A stretch of 64,000 nt of DNA, taken from positions 1-64,000 of the forward strand of contig JAFGBV010000026.1 in assembly GCA_016932955.1 (NCBI GenBank), read 5' to 3'. This stretch comes from Anaerolineales bacterium. Its GTDB lineage: Bacteria > Chloroflexota > Anaerolineae > Anaerolineales > UBA4823. Shown here piece after piece: positions 53,104 to 60,230 of the stretch. The notes beneath the pieces were generated by a model. The model was given only the letters and a program-made list of their open reading frames with translations. It was not told the origin of the DNA and did no database searches. Position numbers and translations under genes: made by a program. Position 1 is the first letter of the stretch; every line of letters starts with the position of its first letter.

Positions 53104-54408
53104 ATGCGCAAAGTTGCCATCCTCGGCGCAGGTTTTGGCGGCATGTCCGCCGCGTATGATCTGCTCCGCGCCGGTCACCAGGTGACCATCTACGATGCCG
53201 CCGATTATGTAGGTGGATTGGCTGCCGGTTTTAAAGAGCCACACTGGGATTGGTCGGTGGAAAAGTTCTACCATCACTGGTTTGCTTCAGACCAGCACAT
53301 GCTTGGCTTGATCGATGAGCTGGGCTGGCGTGATCGCGTGCTGTTTCCCAGGCCCTTTACCGTGATGTATCACCGCGGTAAATTCTATCCATTTGATTCT
53401 ATCCTCAAGGCAATCTTATTTCCCGGATTGGGCTGGGGACTCAACAAAGCCCGTTTTGGGCTGGTGGGCCTGTACCTGCGCCTGACCAATAACTGGCAAA
53501 CTCTTGAAAAGCACACCGTTGACCAATGGCTGCGCGAATGGGCTGGCGACGCCGTCTATGAGATGATGTGGGAGCCGCTGATGATCGGAAAGTTCGGCGA
53601 GCGCTATGCCAGGCAGGTGAACATGGCCTGGATGTGGGCGCGCCTCAAAGCACGCACCACCCGCCTGGGCACCTACCGCGGCGGGTTCCAGGCCTTTGCC
53701 GATGACTTTGCCGCTCACCTGCGCAGTTTGGGAGTGCAATTTCTCTTATCCACTCCAATCGAGCGCATTGAAACCCTCCCGCCACAAGGTATCTCGCTAT
53801 ACTCACAAGGGGGGGCGGCGCAGTTTGACCAATGCCTGGTAACCACCTCCCCGGCTCAGTTTGCCAGCTTAGCCCCAGCCCTACCACCAGAATACCTGAG
53901 AGGCTTGCTGGAGCTGAAAAGCATGGGCGCGGTGGTGATGGTGCTGGCGCTCAAACACCGCCTGTCAAGCCAGGGCTATTACTGGTATAACATCCCCAAG
54001 TCTGCTGGCTTCCCCTTCCTCGCCCTGGTGGAGCATACCAATTTCCTCTCCCCCGCATACTTCGGCGGCGACCATATCGTATACTGCGGTGATTACCTGG
54101 ATACAGATCACGAATACTTCCACCTCACCCAAGAAGAGCTCCTGCAGCGCTTCCTGCCCAGCCTGCCCCACTTCAACCCGAACTTCTCACCAGATTGGGT
54201 GCGCAAAACCTGGCTCTTCCGCACAGCCTACGCCCAGCCTGTCCCGCTTGTGAACCACTCTCGCAACATCCCTGCCATCCAAACCCCGCTACCAGGGCTG
54301 TATTTTGCCAGTATGAGCCAGGTATATCCGTGGGACCGCGGCACAAACTATGCTGTTGAGATCGGCCGCCGTGCTGCCAGGATCATGTTGGAAGAGAAAT
54401 CCCCGTAA
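53104..54408 (+). CDS. NAD(P)/FAD-dependent oxidoreductase (amine-oxidase fold)
   Basis: 434 residues. The Rossmann motif KVAILGAGFGGMSAAYDLL and the second dinucleotide motif GGLAAGF are at the N-terminus; YPWDRGTNYAVEIGRRAA closes the FAD site at the C-terminus. The family includes protoporphyrinogen oxidase, carotenoid desaturases and UDP-galactopyranose mutase-like enzymes. The segment VEKFYHHWFASD matches none well enough to name a reaction. It follows the response regulator gene after 14 nt with GGAAC-type spacing, so it may be in the same transcript. Confidence 0.87.
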   Translation: MRKVAILGAGFGGMSAAYDLLRAGHQVTIYDAADYVGGLAAGFKEPHWDWSVEKFYHHWFASDQHMLGLIDELGWRDRVLFPRPFTVMYHRGKFYPFDSILKAILFPGLGWGLNKARFGLVGLYLRLTNNWQTLEKHTVDQWLREWAGDAVYEMMWEPLMIGKFGERYARQVNMAWMWARLKARTTRLGTYRGGFQAFADDFAAHLRSLGVQFLLSTPIERIETLPPQGISLYSQGGAAQFDQCLVTTSPAQFASLAPALPPEYLRGLLELKSMGAVVMVLALKHRLSSQGYYWYNIPKSAGFPFLALVEHTNFLSPAYFGGDHIVYCGDYLDTDHEYFHLTQEELLQRFLPSLPHFNPNFSPDWVRKTWLFRTAYAQPVPLVNHSRNIPAIQTPLPGLYFASMSQVYPWDRGTNYAVEIGRRAARIMLEEKSP

Positions 54409-54423
54409 AGGATTAGCACCGTT

Positions 54424-54831
54424 TTACGGCTGAAATGCCCCGCAACCATAGAGCTGAGGAGTAGCCTCACTGCAATCCGCCACAATCGTCCGAAAACCCA
54501 ATTCCAGCATGCGACTTACATCGCCATCATCCACCTGAACGTAGAGCGTATACCCTGCCGGGCAAGCGCACCCTTCGCAGATCGCAATCGCCTGACCAAA
54601 CTTGTCCTCGAAATCGACTCGCCGTGTCTCATAGACCTCTACCCCCTCCAAAGCATAAAAGCCCCGAACCAGGACATCTTCTGCACAGGTTGCCCATTGC
54701 AGTCCATCCATACCGCTGCACTCCGAATAAGCCTGGCAGCGCTCTTCGACATTCAGGCCCACCCATTCCTGCTCCCAGGGATTCGAGGCGCACTGCTGGG
54801 GATCGGTCTCCAGCCAGGCAATCTTGCGCAT
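54424..54831 (-). CDS. Cys-rich protein of unknown function
   Basis: 135 residues from the ATG at 54831; longer starts would run into the divergent gene at 54875. Nine cysteines are visible (for example AICEGCACPAGY with Cys at x2-x1 spacing), and the segment CPAGYTLYVQVDDGDVSRML is notable. TATTAT at 54838-54843 stands 6 nt before the ATG, which supports this start as leaderless. A metal- or disulfide-stabilised fold is likely. The family was not recognised. Confidence 0.6.
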   Translation of the reverse strand: MRKIAWLETDPQQCASNPWEQEWVGLNVEERCQAYSECSGMDGLQWATCAEDVLVRGFYALEGVEVYETRRVDFEDKFGQAIAICEGCACPAGYTLYVQVDDGDVSRMLELGFRTIVADCSEATPQLYGCGAFQP

Positions 54832-54874
54832 ATTTCCATAATATCCTTTCCATCCCAACAAGGAGAAAACGTTC

Positions 54875-55309
54875 ATGAAACAATACCTGCCCCAAATTTT
54901 CGCCCTGCTCACGGCTATGGCCTGGGGTATCGGCGGCTACTTTGAGAAAAAAGGTCTCCACCTGGGCAACCTTTCTCCTCAAATGGGGGTCACTATCCGC
55001 ACTTTCATCGCTCTGCTCATCCTCGGCGCGGTGTCATTCCCCCACTGGAAAACCCTGCCCCAGGCTGGCACGAAGGCGCTGGTTTTGATGGTACTCGGCG
55101 GCGGGGTGGTGGCTGGCGCCATTGGCATGCTCTGCTTTTATGCAGCCATCAAAGGCGCCCCCCTCGGCAGCGTGATGCCGATCGCTTTCACCTCCCCCCT
55201 CTTCGGCGCACTGATGGGCGTGATCCTTGGCGGAGAAGCCCTCACCCCCAAAACCATCCTTGGAACCCTGCTCACCATTGCGGGGATCATTGTGCTGACC
55301 ATCGGATAG
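54875..55309 (+). CDS. Single-domain EamA/DMT-type transporter
   Basis: 144 residues with five transmembrane helices and one EamA repeat (LLTAMAWGIGGYFEKKGL at the start, MPIAFTSPLFGALMGVI and LGTLLTIAGIIVLTIG at the end). Typical family members have two repeats (~290 residues), so this one probably works as a dimer. AAGGAG precedes the ATG. Metabolite export or import is the family function. The substrate is unknown. Confidence 0.83.
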   Translation: MKQYLPQIFALLTAMAWGIGGYFEKKGLHLGNLSPQMGVTIRTFIALLILGAVSFPHWKTLPQAGTKALVLMVLGGGVVAGAIGMLCFYAAIKGAPLGSVMPIAFTSPLFGALMGVILGGEALTPKTILGTLLTIAGIIVLTIG

Positions 55310-55350
55310 AGGCCTGGTCTGCCCAACCCTCGCCAGGGGGTAAACCCTCT

Positions 55351-56544
55351 GTGGATATCGATTCATTTCGCGCATTGTTCAATCCCTTAGGCCAGCAGGC
55401 CCTGCTCGAGGCCGCCGCCCTAACCCCGCGCGAGGTAGATTTCTTAGCCCACTTCCAGACCCTCTCCCGCCGCTTTCCACCCGAACTGGCTCGCACCGCC
55501 CTTGAGATCGCCATCCTGCGGGCAGAGGCGGCACGGAAATTCCCTTTTGCAGAGAAGCTGTACTTCACGCGACCTGCGCTGGAACAGGCCTCCTCCTACG
55601 AGGTTGCCACATACCGGGCACAGCGTTATTCCCATTTTGAGGCCCTTGCAGATCTGGGCTGTTCAGTCGGTTGCGATTCTTTTGCCCTGGCTCCCCTCGC
55701 GCCCACGCTGGCAGTGGATCTGGACTCCCTGCGCATGCAAATGGCTCAGGCTAACCTGGGCGCCCTGGGATTGGAGAAGCGCGTGCAATTGATCAGCGCA
55801 GATCTCACCTCCGATTTACCCATCCAACCGCCACACACCCCATCTGCCATTGGGCTCTTCTTCGATCCTGCCCGCCGCGTGAGATACAAGCGCGTCATGA
55901 GCGTGCGCCAATATCTGCCTCCTCTGGACACCATTCAGGGGTGGTTGCCAAGCTTCCCAGCCCTGGGCGTAAAGCTCTCGCCTGGTGTGAACCTGGATGA
56001 GCTGGCCCCCTACCCGGCAGAGGTTGAATTCATCTCCCTGCGCGGCGAACTCAAAGAAGCCGTGCTCTGGTTTGGCCCCTTGCGCAGCGCCTCTCGCCGC
56101 GCCACCTTGCTCCCTGGTCTTCACACCCTCACAGCCTCTGGCACAAACCCTCCTTCCGCGCCAATCAGGGCTCCGCAGGCATTTCTGTACGAGCCTGACC
56201 CTGCAATCCTGCGCGCAGGATTGGTGACAACACTGGCTGAACAACTTGGCGCCGCCCAGCTCGATCCTGATATAGCCTATCTCACCAGCCAGCAGTTTAC
56301 TGCAACGCCTTTCGCCCGTGCATGGGCCATCGAAGATTGGCTGCCCTTCCATCTCAAGCGCTTGCGCGCCTACCTGCGCCAGCGCGATGTGGGCCGGGTT
56401 ACCGTGAAAAAACGCGGCTCCCCGCTTGAGCCGCGAACCCTCATCCACAACCTGAGATTATCCGGCGCAGCAGAGCGCATCCTCGTCCTCACCCACTGGA
56501 ACGGTGCGCCGATCGTACTGGTTTGCCTCCCGCCAGTAACATAA
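55351..56544 (+). CDS. Class I SAM methyltransferase, THUMP-like
   Basis: 397 residues from a GTG. The N-terminal ~90 residues are helical (ALTPREVDFLAHFQTLSRRF). The methyltransferase motif is EALADLGCSVGCDSFALA near residue 103, followed by AVDLDSLRMQMAQAN. A diagnostic FFDPARRV segment precedes the THUMP-like C-terminus. This family (often annotated as THUMP_like) is suspected to modify RNA. No catalytic proof is visible. It lies 41 nt after the EamA gene. Confidence 0.8.
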   Translation: MDIDSFRALFNPLGQQALLEAAALTPREVDFLAHFQTLSRRFPPELARTALEIAILRAEAARKFPFAEKLYFTRPALEQASSYEVATYRAQRYSHFEALADLGCSVGCDSFALAPLAPTLAVDLDSLRMQMAQANLGALGLEKRVQLISADLTSDLPIQPPHTPSAIGLFFDPARRVRYKRVMSVRQYLPPLDTIQGWLPSFPALGVKLSPGVNLDELAPYPAEVEFISLRGELKEAVLWFGPLRSASRRATLLPGLHTLTASGTNPPSAPIRAPQAFLYEPDPAILRAGLVTTLAEQLGAAQLDPDIAYLTSQQFTATPFARAWAIEDWLPFHLKRLRAYLRQRDVGRVTVKKRGSPLEPRTLIHNLRLSGAAERILVLTHWNGAPIVLVCLPPVT

Positions 56545-56574
56545 CTTCTTTCCAAGCATTTCTTTTGATTTATT

Positions 56575-58095
56575 TTATAGAGGGGCGCTATTCGCCTGGG
56601 TACGGGCTTTCTGATGAGCTACTTTCTCTCGATACAGATTCCGATCAGCCATTTCAATCAACTGCTCTGGCGTTTGCCCTGCCTGGAATATCCCCACCCC
56701 AATGCTGATCCCCAGCGGCTGCCCCACATACGAGCGCCTAGCAACTGCTGCACAGATTTTCTCCGCCACGGCGTGCGCTCCTTCAATATCCGTCTCAGGC
56801 AAGATCACCACAAATTCATCTCCCCCAAAGCGCGCCAGCACATCACTTTGCCGCAAGTTCTCAGAAAGCGCTTCCGCCACCATTTTTAACACCACATCAC
56901 CCTGTAAATGGCCATAGGTGTCATTGACCGCCTTGAAATCATCCACATCCATGAGCAATAGAGATAAAGGGCGCTGGTAGCGCTCAGAATGCCCAACCTC
57001 ACGATCTAGCACTTCGTTAAAGAAGTGCCGGTTATACAGGCCAGTCAGACTATCCGTGAGCGCCAGGTGTTCCATCCGAGTATACAGGCGCATATTTTCT
57101 CGCAAAACGGTATATTGGCGCAGAAGCACTAGAATCGCCAGGATCAATGCCCCAAATAAAACGCCCTGTAATCTTAGTTCCATGGCTGCAATGTTGAAGG
57201 TCAAGATAATCAGAATCAGCCACCCCAGCCCCACTGCAAAGTAAGGTAAAACCAGGCGCAGGATGGGCAAAAACGTTTTCAACTCGCCGCCATCCTTTGC
57301 TGCAGCACGATCAATGCTTTGCAAGCCTGCTGCCCCGGCAATACACAGCGCCCCCATCAGCCACAATACATACAGGTATGGCAACGCCCAATCCAGCAAG
57401 TTCAATCGGCAGTAAACAAACAACCCATCTGCGCTCGCGATCAATCCCAAACCAGTCGTCAGGAACATCAGCACTCTGCGCGGCACCTGCTCCACATCGC
57501 GTTGAATCAGCGCAGCAACCCCCGCGAAGAGCAACACATCCATCAGCGGGTAAATCACAATCAGGATCGCCGATCGATCCTGGGAAACCAGCGCAACTAA
57601 ATGGTTTAGCGTGGCCACCCAAAACAACATAACACTCGATATCGTCACAATCCAGATATCCAACCAAAATAGCGTTCCCTGGTACCGCTCCATGGAGGCA
57701 TAGGGCAGGCGCAGCAAACCCGCTAACACGAGGGGATAATACAACAAGAACAAAATATCTGTCAAAAAAGGTAATGGCTGTAGATGGAAAGAAGCGTAAA
57801 TCACCCAGATCAACTCTGAGATTGCCATGCTCCCCACCCCCAGCCCAATCAGTAGCCAGAAACTGCGGATACGCTTTCCCAGCCTTTTGTTACGCGAATT
57901 TCTCAGGCTATAGGTGCTTGCCAGGCCATATAACAGTGCCAGACCCAGGCTGGAAATTGCCCCCACTGACCAGCTTATACGGACACCGATGACAACCCAG
58001 GCAGAATAAGCCAGAGTTGCAGTTGCTCCTGCCGCCAGGCTGATTTTTATCCACCAAGGAGGATGGTCGCGCTCCTGGTACCGCCCTGTTGCCAC
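56575..58095 (-). CDS. Membrane diguanylate cyclase
   Basis: 506 residues from a GTG. Residues ~20-315 hold about nine transmembrane helices, probably a sensory membrane domain. The GGDEF domain (~345-500) has the active motif RFGGDEFVVILPETD and an RQSD I-site five residues earlier, so product inhibition is expected. It converts two GTP into c-di-GMP. No EAL domain is attached. The PilZ protein at 44165 is a possible receptor. The linker resembles a short coiled coil (RMEHLALTDSLTGLYNR). Confidence 0.93.
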   Translation of the reverse strand: MATGRYQERDHPPWWIKISLAAGATATLAYSAWVVIGVRISWSVGAISSLGLALLYGLASTYSLRNSRNKRLGKRIRSFWLLIGLGVGSMAISELIWVIYASFHLQPLPFLTDILFLLYYPLVLAGLLRLPYASMERYQGTLFWLDIWIVTISSVMLFWVATLNHLVALVSQDRSAILIVIYPLMDVLLFAGVAALIQRDVEQVPRRVLMFLTTGLGLIASADGLFVYCRLNLLDWALPYLYVLWLMGALCIAGAAGLQSIDRAAAKDGGELKTFLPILRLVLPYFAVGLGWLILIILTFNIAAMELRLQGVLFGALILAILVLLRQYTVLRENMRLYTRMEHLALTDSLTGLYNRHFFNEVLDREVGHSERYQRPLSLLLMDVDDFKAVNDTYGHLQGDVVLKMVAEALSENLRQSDVLARFGGDEFVVILPETDIEGAHAVAEKICAAVARRSYVGQPLGISIGVGIFQAGQTPEQLIEMADRNLYREKVAHQKARTQANSAPL

Positions 58096-58241
58096 TTTTA
58101 TAGTCTACCATAACAGTAAATTGGGATTCCTAACAAAAATGTTAAGTACCGATGCCTCGAAACACACAATTTTGAGGGATGCCGCCTGCCTGCAGGGCAA
58201 ATATCATTTTCCCGACCCCAATCATTCCTGCCACGGCGCGG

Positions 58242-58264
58242 TATAATCAGCCAGGAAATGGAGG
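58242..58264 (+). promoter_or_regulatory. Promoter -10 and ribosome binding site of the DUF6391-like gene
   Basis: TATAAT at 58242-58247 and GGAGG at 58260-58264. The GGAGG sits 5 nt before the ATG at 58270, which is chosen over the in-frame ATG at 58258. Confidence 0.6.
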
Positions 58265-58269
58265 CAAAT

Positions 58270-58806
58270 ATGGCGAACCAACCCCAGCCTGCAACCAGTT
58301 CGATACTCGATACAACTCCCATTCTTTCCCGCCTTCGGCGCAACCATGGTCTCGAGCACGCCACATTACACATGCTCGGGAAAAAATATCCCCACCAACC
58401 GCTGGGTGGATATTCAACCCCTGGCGGGTTCTGGATTGTGGGAGATATCCCCACAACTGCAGTGCAAGAAGCCGCTGCCGAAGCATTGGAGCGGATGAAA
58501 GCCGGTGAGCACAACCTGGCCGTCCATCCTTTTTGTGGCACAAACTTCGCCACTGCTGGTGCTATGGCTGGGCTGGCGGGCGCTTTTGCCATGTTTGGGG
58601 CAGGCAAACGGTTACGGGATAAGTTGGAACGCATTCCGTTTGCCATCGTCCTCGCCACGCTGGCCTTGATCATCGCCCAGCCCCTCGCCTTGACCATCCA
58701 GTCGCGCATCACCACCAGCGGCCAGCCGGGTGACCTGCAGATTGTCCAGGTTACCCGCATGCAGCAAGGCAGCCTGATCATCCATCGCATCCAGACCAGG
58801 GGCTGA
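58270..58806 (+). CDS. DUF6391-like membrane-associated protein
   Basis: 178 residues from the ATG at 58270. The conserved core is NHGLEHATLHMLGKKYPH, with closely spaced His and Glu residues that could bind metal, and NLAVHPFCGTNFATAGAMAG. One or two hydrophobic helices follow (LIIAQPLALTIQ). The function of the family is not known. It is followed after 2 nt by holA, so it may have been co-opted into a replication transcript. Confidence 0.72.
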   Translation: MANQPQPATSSILDTTPILSRLRRNHGLEHATLHMLGKKYPHQPLGGYSTPGGFWIVGDIPTTAVQEAAAEALERMKAGEHNLAVHPFCGTNFATAGAMAGLAGAFAMFGAGKRLRDKLERIPFAIVLATLALIIAQPLALTIQSRITTSGQPGDLQIVQVTRMQQGSLIIHRIQTRG

Positions 58807-58808
58807 AA

Positions 58809-59822
58809 TTGAGCGAAATCACACCCGTCATTTACCTGCTAGATGGTGAAGACGAGTTCGGCATCGCCGAGTTCCTGACTGCCATGCAAGCCAGGCTAGG
58901 CGATGCCGCCACTGCTGAAATGAACACTACCCGCCTGGATGGGCGTAGCGCTTCGCTGGAAGACCTGGATGGCGCATTGCGCGCCATGCCCTTCCTGGCA
59001 CCGCGCCGTCTGGTGATTTTCACCAATCCCCTGGCGCGCCTGAATACCCCAACCCTGCGCGATAAACTCAAAAAGATCCTGGAGAAGGCGCCGCCCTCTG
59101 CAGCAGTGGTGCTGGTTGAAGACCACCTGTTGACCGAAGAGAAGGAGCGTAAAAAGAATAAAACCCACTGGCTGGAAAAATGGGCATCTGATGCCGGTGA
59201 GCGTGTATATGTGCGCCATTTCTCGCTCCCCGTTGGCGAAGCCATGGCGCGCTGGATCATGGAACGTGCCAGGAGCGCCGGAGGTCAATTCACCTATCCT
59301 GCTGCAGCTGCCCTGGCAAACCTCGTGGGCGACCAGCCCCGCCAGGCAGTTCAGGAAATTGATAAGCTGCTCGCTTATGTGAATTACTCCCGACCGGTTG
59401 AAGTAGACGACGTAGAAAGCATGACCCCCCTCACAGCACCGGTGCGCGACTTTGCACTCGTCAATGCTTTGCGCGCCCGGAATGCCCGCCTGGCGCAAGA
59501 AATCCTGCACCGCATGCTCGCCGAGCAGGACTCCATTCCCCTCTTCCACTCAATTGTTTATCAGTTTCGCCAGCTTTTGCTGGCGCGGGAGATTCTGGAG
59601 GCGCACGGCAATGCAGAGGAGGTCGCCCGCCAATTGAAGATCCACCCCTTCGCTGCCAAACTGGCCCTCGAACAAGCCCACCGCTTTATTATGCCTGATC
59701 TAGAAGCCATCTACCACCACCTCCTGAAATTGGATGAGGCAATCAAGACCAGCCAGATGAGCGGAGAATTGGCGCTGGATCTGCTCATTATACAGTTAAC
59801 AACCCAGTCTGCGCACTATTGA
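58809..59822 (+). CDS. holA: DNA polymerase III delta subunit
   Basis: 337 residues from a TTG. The architecture fits HolA: an N-terminal domain (ITPVIYLLDGEDEFGIAEFL, APRRLVIFTNP), a central AAA+-like part (YPAAAALANLVGDQPRQAVQE) and a C-terminal helical collar (LALEQAHRFIMPDLEAIYH). It opens the sliding clamp during loading. The 3' end overlaps the convergent gene at 59788 by 35 nt. Confidence 0.88.
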   Translation: MSEITPVIYLLDGEDEFGIAEFLTAMQARLGDAATAEMNTTRLDGRSASLEDLDGALRAMPFLAPRRLVIFTNPLARLNTPTLRDKLKKILEKAPPSAAVVLVEDHLLTEEKERKKNKTHWLEKWASDAGERVYVRHFSLPVGEAMARWIMERARSAGGQFTYPAAAALANLVGDQPRQAVQEIDKLLAYVNYSRPVEVDDVESMTPLTAPVRDFALVNALRARNARLAQEILHRMLAEQDSIPLFHSIVYQFRQLLLAREILEAHGNAEEVARQLKIHPFAAKLALEQAHRFIMPDLEAIYHHLLKLDEAIKTSQMSGELALDLLIIQLTTQSAHY

Positions 59823-60036
59823 TCCCAAGCCAGAAATGGTTGGGCAGTACAGAACGCGTGGTGCGCACCTCGATCCCGGCAGCCTCCGGGCTTGCATTTC
59901 CAAGCGTCTTTGGGTGAACAAAGCACAGGTTAGGCATCGTGCCATATTTGCTGCGGTAGTAGTTCGCTGCCCGTGTGATCTTGGCAGAAACATCCGTTTT
60001 GGTGTCATTATCGAACCACAGCATCCCAATATTCAT
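59788..60036 (-). CDS. Small unknown protein, candidate SOS gene
   Basis: 82 residues; AGGAGGTG precedes the ATG. It begins MNIGMLWFDNDTKTDV and contains ANYYRSKYGTMPNLCFVHP, then VLPNHFWLGINS near the end. It has no signal peptide or membrane helix and looks like a compact soluble protein. I did not recognise a function. It is preceded by a near-consensus promoter with a LexA-type box, which suggests a role in damage response. Confidence 0.72.
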   Translation of the reverse strand: MNIGMLWFDNDTKTDVSAKITRAANYYRSKYGTMPNLCFVHPKTLGNASPEAAGIEVRTTRSVLPNHFWLGINSAQTGLLTV

Positions 60037-60091
60037 TTTGACACCTCCTCATCATCATTATCATTGGCGCATCATCGTCGCCTTAAACACA

Positions 60092-60120
60092 ATGATAACA
60101 GAACATTTGTTCTATGTCAA
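60092..60120 (-). promoter_or_regulatory. Near-consensus promoter with LexA/DinR-type box
   Basis: On the minus strand: TTGACA (60120-60115), 17 bp, TATCAT (60097-60092). The spacer contains the perfect palindrome-core GAACAAATGTTC (60112-60101), again GAAC-N4-GTTC. The layout copies that at 35874-35902. Repressor binding would cover the spacer and stop transcription of the gene at 60036. Confidence 0.75.
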
Positions 60121-60216
60121 GGAAATTTTTCCCCAACAGGGTGCATGCCGAATTGACCCCCAATTTTAAATGCACCCGAGATAGATTGGCTCGCCAGAGA
60201 GACAGGCGCTACGCGG

Positions 60217-60222
60217 TATAAT
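60217..60222 (+). promoter_or_regulatory. -10 box for a leaderless transcript (sulfatase gene)
   Basis: TATAAT is 8 nt before the ATG at 60231, preceded by GG. There is no Shine-Dalgarno sequence in the gap. Confidence 0.6.
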
Positions 60223-60230
60223 AACCCGTG

